Shown: in pieces, positions 9,302 through 17,527 of the stretch
Layout: each line of letters begins with the position of its first letter
Position numbering within the stretch: the first letter of the stretch is position 1
Source of the DNA: Microbacterium sp. Root61
Lineage (GTDB): Bacteria > Actinomycetota > Actinomycetes > Actinomycetales > Microbacteriaceae
Direction: 5' to 3'
NCBI RefSeq assembly: GCF_001427525.1
Contig: NZ_LMGU01000001.1
Coordinates: 2,663,760-2,727,759, forward strand
DNA: 64,000 nucleotides
Made by a program: the position numbers and the translations under genes
Notes under the pieces: generated by a model
Databases searched by the model: none
The model's input: the letters and a program-made list of their open reading frames with translations, nothing else
Told to the model about the DNA's origin: nothing

Positions 9302-10825
9302 GTGCTTGCCGACCCCTCACCCGACCTCTGTCGTGCTCTTGCCGACGACCTGCGCGCCGTCGACTTCACGTCGGCTGCACTCCGGCAGCAGTGGGGTCCG
9401 GTCGCGGATGACGCCATCGTGCGCGGCTTGCGCGCCGTGGCGCTGCGGGCGCTCGGCACCCAGCAGGATGCGCGCGCCGTGCTTGCGCGACTGTTCGTAC
9501 TGGGCATTCCGCAGTCCGCCGCCGCCGTCGCCGCTGCACTCCCCCGCACCGGCGTCGCCGGGCTTCAGGCCCTCGGCGTGGCGCAGGCCGAGGGCGACGA
9601 CATCCGTCCCCTCGCCCTGATCCGGCCGCAGTCGTTCGCCGACGACCTGGGCGACGGCGAATGGTGGATCGCCAGCGACCTCGACGAAGCCGCCGTGGGC
9701 GGGCCGCTGCCCGAAGACCACGTGCTCGGCGTCGGCGGGGCCTCGCTGACGCTGGCCGCGCTGCAACTGCCCACTCCCGCGGCGACCGCGCTGGACCTCG
9801 GCACCGGCTGCGGCATCCAGGCCCTGCGCGCCCGCCGGTCGACCGCGCACGTCGTGGCCACCGACATCTCGCAGCGCGCCCTGCACCTCACCCGCCTTAA
9901 CGCGCTGCTCAACGGCGTCGATGGCATCGAGGTGCGTTTCGGCAGCATGTTCGAGCCGGTCGTCGGTGAGCGGTTCGACCGCATCGTGTCCAACCCGCCG
10001 TTCGTGATCACCCCTCGCGCCGAGGGGGTGCCCGCCTACGAGTACCGCGACGGCGGCATGGTCGGCGACGGCCTCGTCGAGGCGTTCACGCACGGCGTCG
10101 GCGAGCATCTGAGCACCGGCGGCGTGGCGCAGTACCTCGGCAACTGGGAGACCCGCGACGGCATCGACGGACTCGATCGGGTGCGCGGCTGGGTCGAGGC
10201 TGCACCCGTGCCGCTGGATGCCTGGGTGATCGAACGCGAGGTGCTGGACCCGCTGGCGTACGCCGAGCTGTGGATCCGCGACGGCGGAACGCTGCCCGGC
10301 AGCCCGGAGTTCACGCACCTCGTGGAGGCGTGGCTCGACGACTTCGCCGCGCGCGGCGTCACCGCGATCGGCTTCGGCTACGTCCTGCTTCGGCGGCCAC
10401 CATCCGGCGACGCGCCCACCCTCGCCCGGTACGAGCGCGTCGGGCAGAGCCTCGGCGAGGGGCCGCTCGGCACCCACCTCGCGGAGGCCCTGGCCGCCCA
10501 CGATCGACTCGCGCTGATGGATGACGCGGCGGTCGCGGCATCCGTCCTGACCGTCTCGTCCGATGTCACCGAGGCGCGCCATCACATGCCGGGGGTTGCG
10601 GATCCGAGCGTCATCGAGCTGCGTCAGGGCGGCGGATTCGCCCGCACCCTGACGAGCGATCCGGCACTCGCGGCGCTGGTCGGCGCGAGCGACGGCGACC
10701 TGACCGTCGGCGTGCTGATCGGTGCGATCGCCGATCTGCTGGAAGTGGATGCCGCGGCCCTCCGCGCCGACCTCCTCCCCCGCGTGCGCGAACTCCTCTT
10801 CACCGGATTCCTGCACTTCGCCTGA
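9302..10825 (+). CDS. SAM-dependent methyltransferase (HemK/RlmG-like NPPF family)
   Basis: The 507-residue product has an N-terminal helical domain (about 1-130). A class I methyltransferase core follows, with the SAM-binding motif ALDLGTGCGIQAL near residue 165 and the catalytic NPPFVI motif typical of N-methyltransferases acting on glutamine or nucleotide amino groups. A C-terminal domain of about 200 residues completes it. The target cannot be told from sequence; ribosomal RNA or a translation factor is most likely by analogy with RlmG and PrmC. The start is uncertain: GTG at 9302 or TTG at 9290. Neither has a good ribosome site, so a leaderless message is possible. It is divergent from the DUF6049 gene and 37 bp upstream of cca. 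Confidence 0.85.
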   Translation: MLADPSPDLCRALADDLRAVDFTSAALRQQWGPVADDAIVRGLRAVALRALGTQQDARAVLARLFVLGIPQSAAAVAAALPRTGVAGLQALGVAQAEGDDIRPLALIRPQSFADDLGDGEWWIASDLDEAAVGGPLPEDHVLGVGGASLTLAALQLPTPAATALDLGTGCGIQALRARRSTAHVVATDISQRALHLTRLNALLNGVDGIEVRFGSMFEPVVGERFDRIVSNPPFVITPRAEGVPAYEYRDGGMVGDGLVEAFTHGVGEHLSTGGVAQYLGNWETRDGIDGLDRVRGWVEAAPVPLDAWVIEREVLDPLAYAELWIRDGGTLPGSPEFTHLVEAWLDDFAARGVTAIGFGYVLLRRPPSGDAPTLARYERVGQSLGEGPLGTHLAEALAAHDRLALMDDAAVAASVLTVSSDVTEARHHMPGVADPSVIELRQGGGFARTLTSDPALAALVGASDGDLTVGVLIGAIADLLEVDAAALRADLLPRVRELLFTGFLHFA

Positions 10826-10862
10826 CCTGATCGCCCACGCGACGCTCGGTAGGCTGGAACCC

Positions 10863-12290
10863 ATGCTCAACATGGCCGAAGGTCTCGCGCGCCTGGACGC
10901 CCTGACCCGATCACCGGTCGTGGCGGCACTGGGTCGTGCCTTCGCCGATGCCGGACATGAACTCGCGATCGTCGGCGGCCCGGTCCGCGATGCACTGCTC
11001 GGTCGGCCGGTCAACGACCTCGACTTCACGACGGACGCGCGTCCCGACCAGATCCTGCGCCTCGTCAAGCCGATCAGCACGGCGCAGTGGGACATCGGCC
11101 GGGACTTCGGCACGATCGGCGCCCGCATCGCCGGCGAGCAGGTCGAGGTCACCACCTTCCGGGCCGACAGCTACGACGGACTCACCCGCAAGCCCACAGT
11201 GGAGTTCGGCGACACGCTCGAGGCCGACCTCGCCCGCCGCGACTTCACCGTGAACGCGATGGCGCTGCGCGTCCCCGGTCGCACCCTCGTCGACCCGACC
11301 GGCGGCGTCGAAGACCTCGTCGCCCGCGTCCTGCGCACGCCCGCAGACCCCGCCGTCAGCTTCGGCGACGACCCGCTGCGGATGCTGCGCGCCGCACGCT
11401 TCAGCGCGCAGCTCGGGTTCGACGTCGATGACGCGACGGTCGAGGCCATGACCGCGCTCCGCGAAACGCTCGCGATCATCAGCCCGGAGCGCATCCAGGG
11501 CGAGCTCGTGCGGCTGCTGCAGACCGACGATCCCGTGCGCGGCATCCGTCTCCTCGTCGACACCGGACTCATGGCCGAGTTCCTGCCCGAGGTGCCGGCA
11601 CTGCGCCTCGAGGTCGACGAGCACCACCACCACAAAGACGTCTACGAGCATTCCCTCACCGTGCTGCGCCAGGCGATCGAGCTCGAACAGGAACGCAACC
11701 CCGGCGCGGCCCCCGATGTGGCGCTGCGCATCGCGGCGCTGCTGCACGACATCGGCAAGCCGGCCACCCGCAAGCTCGAGCCCGGCGGTGCGGTCACGTT
11801 CCACCACCACGACGTCAAGGGCTCGCGGATGGCGCGCAAGCGGTTGCAGGCGCTGCGCTTCGATTCCGATACGACCTCGTCGGTGAGCCAGCTCATCGAG
11901 CAGCACCTGCGGTTCTTCGGCTATGCGGAGGGCGCCTGGACCGACTCCGCGGTGCGCCGGTACGTGCGGGATGCCGGACCCGAGCTCGAGCGCCTGCACA
12001 TCCTCACGCGTGCCGACGTGACGACGCGCAACAAGCGCAAGGCATCGCGCCTCGCTCACGCCTACGACGACATCGAGGAGCGGATCGCCGTCCTGCGCGA
12101 GCAGGAGGAGTTGGACGCGATGCGCCCGGAGCTCGACGGCAACCGCATCCAGGAGGTTCTCGGGATCCCGCCGGGGCGCGAGGTCGGCGAGGCGTACCGC
12201 TTCCTGCTCGATCTGCGTCTGGACGCCGGCATCCTCGGTGCCGATGAGGCCGAGCGCCGCCTGCGCGAGTGGTGGTCTGCCCGCGGTTGA
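10863..12290 (+). CDS. cca: CCA tRNA nucleotidyltransferase with HD domain
   Basis: The enzyme adds or repairs the 3' CCA of tRNAs. The 475-residue product contains the nucleotidyltransferase motif GGPVRDALLGRPVNDLDFTT, where the two aspartates of DLD bind metal. It also has the RRDFTVNAMAL motif, the RNA-binding head domain, and an HD phosphohydrolase module (HHHHKDVYEH, then LLHDIGKPATR). This is the actinobacterial PcnA/CcaA form. I chose the ATG at 10863, with a second ATG three codons on. Its position in the origin region is normal for this family of organisms. Confidence 0.95.
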   Translation: MLNMAEGLARLDALTRSPVVAALGRAFADAGHELAIVGGPVRDALLGRPVNDLDFTTDARPDQILRLVKPISTAQWDIGRDFGTIGARIAGEQVEVTTFRADSYDGLTRKPTVEFGDTLEADLARRDFTVNAMALRVPGRTLVDPTGGVEDLVARVLRTPADPAVSFGDDPLRMLRAARFSAQLGFDVDDATVEAMTALRETLAIISPERIQGELVRLLQTDDPVRGIRLLVDTGLMAEFLPEVPALRLEVDEHHHHKDVYEHSLTVLRQAIELEQERNPGAAPDVALRIAALLHDIGKPATRKLEPGGAVTFHHHDVKGSRMARKRLQALRFDSDTTSSVSQLIEQHLRFFGYAEGAWTDSAVRRYVRDAGPELERLHILTRADVTTRNKRKASRLAHAYDDIEERIAVLREQEELDAMRPELDGNRIQEVLGIPPGREVGEAYRFLLDLRLDAGILGADEAERRLREWWSARG

Positions 12291-12368
12291 GGGCCGCTTC
12301 ACCCGCTGCGCTGTGACCGGCGGATCTACACTTGACGCGTCCACTCCTTCGACCCGATCGGAGAACGA

Positions 12369-13694
12369 GTGTCCTCGCCCTGGTCGCAGCGCCGCGACGT
12401 GTCTCCCGAGACCTCACGGCTGCTGATCGAGCGCGCGCACGAGGAGTTCGTGGGGGGCAACCACGCCGACCAGCGGCTGGGGGACGTCAGGCCCCTGATC
12501 CGCGACTCGTGGCGCAGGTCCAGGGCCGGCCTGGTCGGCGCTGACACCGCGCCGCCCCTGGACCTCGCTGCAGCAGAACTCGAGGAGTACCGTCGCGCGC
12601 ACCCGCTCGCCTCGGTCATGGACATGATCAGGGGACTGCTGCTTCCCGGCGACGCGCGGGAGTCGGGAGTCGTGGTCGCCGTCGGCGACGCGGCCGGACG
12701 CCTGCTGTGGGTCGAGGGCGACCATGGCGTGCGTGCCCTGACGGCAGACCTCGGCTTCGTCGAGGGCGCGAACTGGTCGGAAGGCGCGGTCGGCACCGCG
12801 GCACCCGGCACCGCCCTCACCCTCGGTCGCTCGGTGCAGATCCACGGCGCGGAGCACTTCAACCGTCTCGTGCAGCCGTGGTCGTGCACGGCGGCGCCGG
12901 TGCACGATCCCGAGACCCGTCGGATCCTCGGCGTGATCGATGTGACCGGCGGCGTCGAGGCCGTGACGCCGCAGGCTCAGCTGCTGGTGGATGCCGCGGC
13001 CCGGGCGATGGAGGGTGAACTCCTGGTCGCGCGGCTGCGGGCCCGCGCCGAACCGTCACCGCCTCGGCGGCGCACCGCCCGCCCACGGGAGGCGACGCGC
13101 ACGACGCTGCGAGTGCTCGGTCGAGACCGGGCCCTGCTGGAGACGGCCTCCGAGGGCGTGGAAACGGTGGTGGAACTCACCGCCCGACACGCGGAGATCC
13201 TCCTCATGCTCGCGGTCCATCGACAGGGACTGTCGGCCGAGCGTCTCGGTGAACTGGTCTACGGCGGACCCGATGCGGTCGACACCCTGCGGCCGGAAAT
13301 CGTTCGACTGCGCCGGGTGCTGGCATCCCATGCACCCGGAGTCGTGCCGGAGTCTCGGCCGTACCGGCTCGCGGCCGCGCTGGAGACGGACGCACAGCAT
13401 GTGCTCTCACTGCTGGATCGCGGCGCGCATCGGGTCGCACTCGCCGCGTACCGCGGTCCCGTGCTGCCCGAATCAGTCTCTCCCGGCGTCGAGCAGCTGC
13501 GTGAGGAGGTGCGTATCGCGCTGCGCGAGGCCCTCATGGCCGAGGCGAGGATCGATGTGCTCCTCGCCTTCGCCGACACGGCTGACGGTGCAGAAGACGG
13601 CGAGCTGCTCCGGCTGTGCCTGCAGGCGCTTCCGGCGCGCTCGCCGCGCCGCGCCGGACTCGTGGCCCGTATCGAGCGGCTCGAACAGGAATAG
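12369..13694 (+). CDS. GAF-domain transcriptional regulator with SARP-like C-terminus, next to aldehyde dehydrogenase
   Basis: The 441-residue product has an N-terminal region like that of AcoR-type activators (RLLIERAHEEF, then RPLIRDSWRRS) and a GAF-type sensory domain near residues 60-220 (GANWSEGAVGT, then PVHDPETRRILGVIDVTGG). It has no AAA+ sigma-54 module. Instead the C-terminal half looks like a winged-helix domain (TARHAEILLMLAVHRQGLS, near residues 265-330) followed by a BTAD-like helical region (about 350-430). The GTG start at 12369 follows GGAGAACGA. The gene is co-directional with the aldehyde dehydrogenase 152 bp downstream. A palindrome in that gap is a plausible target, so it probably senses an aldehyde or alcohol signal and activates the dehydrogenase. 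Confidence 0.8.
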   Translation: MSSPWSQRRDVSPETSRLLIERAHEEFVGGNHADQRLGDVRPLIRDSWRRSRAGLVGADTAPPLDLAAAELEEYRRAHPLASVMDMIRGLLLPGDARESGVVVAVGDAAGRLLWVEGDHGVRALTADLGFVEGANWSEGAVGTAAPGTALTLGRSVQIHGAEHFNRLVQPWSCTAAPVHDPETRRILGVIDVTGGVEAVTPQAQLLVDAAARAMEGELLVARLRARAEPSPPRRRTARPREATRTTLRVLGRDRALLETASEGVETVVELTARHAEILLMLAVHRQGLSAERLGELVYGGPDAVDTLRPEIVRLRRVLASHAPGVVPESRPYRLAAALETDAQHVLSLLDRGAHRVALAAYRGPVLPESVSPGVEQLREEVRIALREALMAEARIDVLLAFADTADGAEDGELLRLCLQALPARSPRRAGLVARIERLEQE

Positions 13695-13756
13695 CCCCCG
13701 CAGAGCGGGGTACACCTTCCCCACTCCCCCCGGATGCGACTCCACGAGGACACGGG

Positions 13757-13778
13757 CGCAACGGAATGCAACGTTGCG
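13757..13778. promoter_or_regulatory. Palindromic operator candidate upstream of aldehyde dehydrogenase
   Basis: CGCAAC (13757-13762) and GTTGCG (13773-13778) are inverted copies ten bases apart, and the inner part GCAACGTTGC (13768-13777) is a perfect palindrome. The site lies about 70 bases before the aldehyde dehydrogenase start, just ahead of a weak -10-like TAGCGT (13784-13789). That fits an activator site for the adjacent GAF regulator. The assignment is by position only. Confidence 0.5.
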
Positions 13779-13846
13779 CGGCCTAGCGTCGGGGCATCCG
13801 AGGCGGCCTCACCCGTCGCACCGCATGACCTGTCGAAGGAGACATC

Positions 13847-15397
13847 ATGACCATCGTCGAAGAGGGCGTCTCGAGCGTGTACGCCGCCCCCAACACCCGC
13901 GGCGCCGTCGCCGACTACCGCTCGCGCTACGGCCACTACATCGGCGGCGAGTTCGTCGAGCCGGTGAAGGGCCAGTACTTCGAGAACATCAGTCCGGTCA
14001 ACGGCAAGCCGTTCTGCGAGGTCGGCCGCGGCACCGTCGAAGACATCGACCGCGCGGTGGATGTCGCGTGGAAGGCGTTCGCGAGCTGGGGCAAGACCAC
14101 CCCGGCCGAGCGGGCCAACATCCTCAACAAGATCGCCGACCGCATCGAGCAGAACCTCGAGCGCATCGCCGTCGCCGAGACGTGGGAGAACGGCAAGCCG
14201 GTCCGCGAAACCCTGGCCGCCGACATCCCGCTCGCCGTCGACCACTTCCGCTACTTCGCCGGGGTTCTGCGCGCGCAGGAAGGCTCGCTCAGCCAGCTGG
14301 ACGAAGACACGGTGGCCTACCACTTCCACGAGCCGCTCGGCGTGGTGGGGCAGATCATCCCGTGGAACTTCCCCATCCTGATGGCCACCTGGAAGCTCGC
14401 CCCGGCGCTCGCCGCCGGCAACTGCGTCGTGATCAAGCCGGCCGAGCAGACGCCGGCATCCCTCCTCTTCCTCTTCGACATCATCGGCGACCTGCTCCCT
14501 GCCGGCGTCGTGAACATCGTCAACGGCTTCGGCATCGAGGCGGGGGCGCCGCTGGCGCAGCACAAGCGCATCCGCAAGGTCGCCTTCACCGGCGAGACCA
14601 CCACCGGGCGCCTGATCATGCAGTACGCGTCGCAGAACCTGATCCCGGTGACTCTGGAACTCGGCGGCAAGAGCGCCAACGTCTTCTTCGAGGATGTCGC
14701 CCGCGACACCGAAGACAGCTATTACGACAAGGCGCTCGAGGGCTTCACGTTCTTCGCGCTGAACCAGGGCGAGGTGTGCACCTGCCCGTCGCGGGCGCTC
14801 ATCCAGCGGTCCATCTATGACCGCTTCCTCGGTGACGGCCTCGACCGCGTGGCGAAGATCGTGCAGGGCAATCCGCTCGATCCGGCGACGATGATCGGTG
14901 CACAGGCCTCGAACGACCAGCTGGAGAAGATCCTCAGCTACATCGACATCGGCAAGCAGGGCGGGGCAAGACTGCTCGCGGGCGGCGAGCGGGTCGACCT
15001 CGGCGGAGATCTGAGTGGTGGGTACTACGTCGCCCCCACGGTGTTCGAGGGCACCAACGACATGCGGATCTTCCAGGAGGAGATTTTCGGTCCGGTCGTC
15101 TCGGTGACCTCCTTCGACGACTTCGCCGACGGCATTTCCATCGCCAACGACACGCTCTACGGTTTGGGAGCCGGCGTCTGGAGCCGTTCGGGCGACATCG
15201 CATACCGCGCCGGACGGGCCATCGAGGCGGGGCGCGTCTGGACGAACACCTACCACCAGTACCCCGCCCATGCGGCGTTCGGCGGATACAAGCAGTCCGG
15301 TATCGGGCGCGAGAACCACCTCAAGATGCTCGATCACTACCAGCAGACGAAGAACCTGCTCGTGTCGTATGCCGACGGAGCCATGGGCTTCTTCTGA
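13847..15397 (+). CDS. NAD-dependent aldehyde dehydrogenase (acetaldehyde-type)
   Basis: This 516-residue ALDH-superfamily enzyme oxidises an aldehyde to the acid with NAD. Visible motifs are [20 protein letters not shown] (substrate/cofactor region), the catalytic glutamate block [16 protein letters not shown], and the catalytic cysteine Cys311 in [10 protein letters not shown]. The double-cysteine CTC, the [17 protein letters not shown]-terminus and the downstream DUF779 gene are typical of bacterial acetaldehyde dehydrogenases of the AldA/ExaC type. The ATG has a strong GAAGGAGA ribosome site. It follows the GAF regulator and a palindromic operator candidate, so it is probably inducible by an alcohol or aldehyde. 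Acetaldehyde as substrate is inferred from family, not shown. Confidence 0.93.
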   Translation: MTIVEEGVSSVYAAPNTRGAVADYRSRYGHYIGGEFVEPVKGQYFENISPVNGKPFCEVGRGTVEDIDRAVDVAWKAFASWGKTTPAERANILNKIADRIEQNLERIAVAETWENGKPVRETLAADIPLAVDHFRYFAGVLRAQEGSLSQLDEDTVAYHFHEPLGVVGQIIPWNFPILMATWKLAPALAAGNCVVIKPAEQTPASLLFLFDIIGDLLPAGVVNIVNGFGIEAGAPLAQHKRIRKVAFTGETTTGRLIMQYASQNLIPVTLELGGKSANVFFEDVARDTEDSYYDKALEGFTFFALNQGEVCTCPSRALIQRSIYDRFLGDGLDRVAKIVQGNPLDPATMIGAQASNDQLEKILSYIDIGKQGGARLLAGGERVDLGGDLSGGYYVAPTVFEGTNDMRIFQEEIFGPVVSVTSFDDFADGISIANDTLYGLGAGVWSRSGDIAYRAGRAIEAGRVWTNTYHQYPAHAAFGGYKQSGIGRENHLKMLDHYQQTKNLLVSYADGAMGFF

Positions 15398-15425
15398 TCC
15401 CGACCTGTCCCACCCCACCCCCCCC

Positions 15426-15502
15426 GATCGCGAGACTGCACAGGGGCATCGAGACTGCGGGCACTACCCGCAGTCTCGACCGCCCGGTGCAGTCTCGCGG
15501 TC
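15426..15502. repeat. Nested inverted-repeat element (two direct plus two inverted copies of CGAGACTGC)
   Basis: The 77 bp between the aldehyde dehydrogenase and DUF779 genes contain CGAGACTGC at 15431 and 15450, and its inverse GCAGTCTCG at 15470 and 15489. The outer arms (15426-15441 with 15487-15502) pair over 16 bases with one G-U. The inner arms (15449-15461 with 15467-15479) pair perfectly over 13 bases around a five-base loop. The whole can fold into one long hairpin or two alternative ones. It is not followed by a T-run, so it is not a standard terminator. It may stabilise the upstream message, lower downstream expression, or be a small mobile repeat. Confidence 0.85.
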
Positions 15503-15525
15503 ATTCGAGCGCCCGAGGAGTACGT

Positions 15526-15921
15526 ATGGAACACACGCAGACCCATCGCCGCGTGGAACTGACGGATGCCGCGGCATCCCTCCTGCGGGACCTCACGCTC
15601 GTCCACGGACCCCTGATGTTCCACCAGTCGGGCGGCTGTTGCGACGGCAGTGCGCCGATGTGCTTCCCCGTCGGGATGTTCCTCACCGGACCCGGCGACG
15701 TGCACCTCGGCACCTTGACTGCGATCGGGTTGGACCCGATCGAGGTCTATATCTCGGCGGCGCAGTTCGAGTACTGGAAGTACACCCACCTCACGATCGA
15801 CGTCGTCCCCGGCCGTGGTGCCGGCTTCTCGGTCGAGGGCCCGACGGGCAACCGCTTCCTCATCCGCTCCCGCATGCTCGATGACGCGGAGTTGGACTTC
15901 TTCGGCCTGGGCCCGCGGTAG
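15526..15921 (+). CDS. DUF779 family protein associated with aldehyde dehydrogenase
   Basis: The 131-residue product has the DUF779 signature: FHQSGGCCDGSAPMCFP with clustered cysteines, then GDVHLGTL and WKYTHLTIDVVPGRG. Members are regularly encoded beside acetaldehyde dehydrogenases. The cysteine cluster suggests metal binding, but no function is established. The ATG at 15526 follows GAGGAG. It lies 128 bp after the aldehyde dehydrogenase, separated by a strong hairpin element, and is probably on the same message. After its TAG the same frame stays open for another 30 codons (see 15922-16017). Confidence 0.85.
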   Translation: MEHTQTHRRVELTDAAASLLRDLTLVHGPLMFHQSGGCCDGSAPMCFPVGMFLTGPGDVHLGTLTAIGLDPIEVYISAAQFEYWKYTHLTIDVVPGRGAGFSVEGPTGNRFLIRSRMLDDAELDFFGLGPR

Positions 15922-16017
15922 TTGTGCGAGAACGTCGTCGGCGACGCAGGTATCACCGGCTGGCTCTGCGCCCTCCTCCCCGAGGACGCGGACTCGACCG
16001 CGCGCTCCGCCTATTGA
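15922..16017 (+). other. Coding-like in-frame stretch after the DUF779 stop
   Basis: Directly after the DUF779 stop, the same frame runs 31 codons (TTG at 15922 to TGA at 16015-16017). Third positions are almost all G or C and the translation is plausible (ENVVGDAGITGWLCALLPED). I do not recognise it. It could be a remnant of a lost gene, a former C-terminal extension cut by a new stop, a small TTG-start gene, or chance in GC-rich DNA. Confidence 0.25.
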
Positions 16018-16042
16018 CTAGCCTTCTGGTGTGGTGAATACT
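16014..16042 (+). promoter_or_regulatory. Candidate sigma-70-type promoter for the glycosyltransferase
   Basis: TTGACT (16014-16019) and AATACT (16037-16042) are 17 bases apart and lie about 40 bases before the ATG at 16079. The -35 is close to consensus and the -10 moderate. Confidence 0.5.
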
Positions 16043-16078
16043 CTCACGGTACGATCAACCCAGATGAAGGAACACCGT

Positions 16079-17410
16079 ATGTCGACGTATCTCATCACCA
16101 GCACCCCGGCGCATGGGCACATCATGCCGCTGCTCCAGATCGCCCGCCACCTCGTCGACCAGGGGGACGAGGTGCGGTTCCTGACCTCCCGTCGCTACGC
16201 AGACAGTGTCCGGGCCAGCGGCGCGACCTTCGTCGCGCTGCCCGCGGAGGCGGACGTCGACCTCGACGACGCGGATGCCGCGTTCCCCGCCCGCGTCGGC
16301 CTGCGCGGGCCGGCGGCGCTGCGGTTCGATATGCTCAACCTCTTCCTGCGTCCTGCCTCCGCGCAGTTCGCGGCGGTGCGCGCCGAACTAGCGGCGTGGC
16401 CGGTGGATGCCGTGCTCACCGAGCCGCTGTTCATCGGTGCCGCGCTGCTGAATCGGATGCCGCGTGCCGAGCGCCCGCCTGTGGTGGTGCTGGGCATCTT
16501 CCCGCTCGGCATCGCCGATCCCGATGTCGCCCCGTTCGGGCTGGGGATCGCGCCGCTGCCCGGACCGATCGGCCGGCTCCGCAATTCGCTGCTGTCGACG
16601 GTGGCCGTGAAGGTCATCTTCGGCCCGATCCAGCGCGAAGCCGACGCGCTCAGTCGCCGCGAACTCGGGCAGCCGCTGGGCCGGTTCTTCCTGGACTGGC
16701 ACAGCGCAGCGGATGCCGTGATCCAGTTCACCGTCGCCGGCTTCGAGTATCCGCGCCCCACCCTTCCCGCCACCGTGCACTTCGTCGGGCCGCTGCGTCC
16801 CGGCGCGAGCACCGCGCGACGCCCCGCCTGGTGGGCCGACCTGGAGGCCGATCGACCCGTCGTCCATGTGACCCAGGGAACGATCGCCAACACCGACTTC
16901 GAGCAGCTCGTGCTGCCGACGATCCGCGGCCTGGCCGACCGCGATGTGCTCGTTGTGGTCGCCACTGGCGGCCGCGCCCTGCCGGAGCCGGCCGAAGGCC
17001 TCCCCGACAACGTCCGCGTCGCGGACTACCTCCCGTACGACCAGCTCCTGCCGCTCGTCGATGTGATGGTCACGAACGGCGGGTACGGCGGGGTGCAGCA
17101 GGCGCTCGCCCACGGTGTGCCCCTCGTGGTCGCCGGTCAGACCGAGGACAAGGTCGAGGTCTCGGCCCGCGTGGGATGGAGCGGCACGGGGCTGAACCTG
17201 CGCACCAACCGTCCCACTGCAGCGCAGGTCGCGGCCGCGACCGACCGTGTGCTGCGTGAGGACTCCTTCCGCGCGCGGGCCGGAGTGCTGGCCGCGGAGA
17301 TCGCCGCGGCATCCGCTCTGGAGGGTGTGAGCACGGTCCTGCAGGGCCTCGGGTCCGCGGGCGAGGCTTCGACGGACCCCGTTGCAGGCACCCAGACCCA
17401 TCGCGCGTGA
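16079..17410 (+). CDS. Macrolide-type (MGT/UGT, GT1) glycosyltransferase
   Basis: The 443-residue product has the GT-B fold of family GT1. Its N-terminal acceptor domain begins YLITSTPAHGHIMPLLQIARHL, with the catalytic His in the AHGH segment. The C-terminal nucleotide-sugar domain contains VHVTQGTIANTDFEQL and the donor-binding block TNGGYGGVQQALAHGVPLVV. Such enzymes glycosylate small hydrophobic acceptors such as macrolides or flavonoids, often as self-protection or xenobiotic inactivation. The acceptor is unknown here. The ATG at 16079 follows GAAGGA; an in-frame upstream start at 16031 lacks support. It has its own promoter candidate and no biosynthetic neighbours, so a detoxifying role is more likely than natural-product assembly. 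Confidence 0.88.
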   Translation: MSTYLITSTPAHGHIMPLLQIARHLVDQGDEVRFLTSRRYADSVRASGATFVALPAEADVDLDDADAAFPARVGLRGPAALRFDMLNLFLRPASAQFAAVRAELAAWPVDAVLTEPLFIGAALLNRMPRAERPPVVVLGIFPLGIADPDVAPFGLGIAPLPGPIGRLRNSLLSTVAVKVIFGPIQREADALSRRELGQPLGRFFLDWHSAADAVIQFTVAGFEYPRPTLPATVHFVGPLRPGASTARRPAWWADLEADRPVVHVTQGTIANTDFEQLVLPTIRGLADRDVLVVVATGGRALPEPAEGLPDNVRVADYLPYDQLLPLVDVMVTNGGYGGVQQALAHGVPLVVAGQTEDKVEVSARVGWSGTGLNLRTNRPTAAQVAAATDRVLREDSFRARAGVLAAEIAAASALEGVSTVLQGLGSAGEASTDPVAGTQTHRA

Positions 17411-17480
17411 GTTTCGGTCTCATTACGAATCGCGAAGATGCTTGGCGCGAGAGGGTGCCGGGATAAGGATTGCCGACAGA

Positions 17481-17501
17481 GTTGCGCGACTGAGACGCAA
17501 C
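17481..17501. promoter_or_regulatory. Short inverted repeat before the peptide ABC operon
   Basis: GTTGCG (17481-17486) and CGCAAC (17496-17501) are inverted copies around nine bases, 27 bp before the substrate-binding protein start. It could be an operator or leader hairpin. The half-sites match those of the aldehyde dehydrogenase palindrome but in the opposite order, which may be chance. Confidence 0.25.
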
Positions 17502-17527
17502 CGGCTCCATACAGCGGAGGAAGCACT

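Noticed and set aside
13259..15418. Minus-strand open frame of about 700 codons opposite the GAF regulator and aldehyde dehydrogenase
   Set aside because: It is a shadow of strongly coding plus-strand sequence with clear family motifs and has no motifs of its own.
16079..17410. Natural-product biosynthetic cluster around the glycosyltransferase
   Set aside because: No polyketide, peptide synthetase or deoxysugar genes adjoin it; it looks like a stand-alone enzyme.
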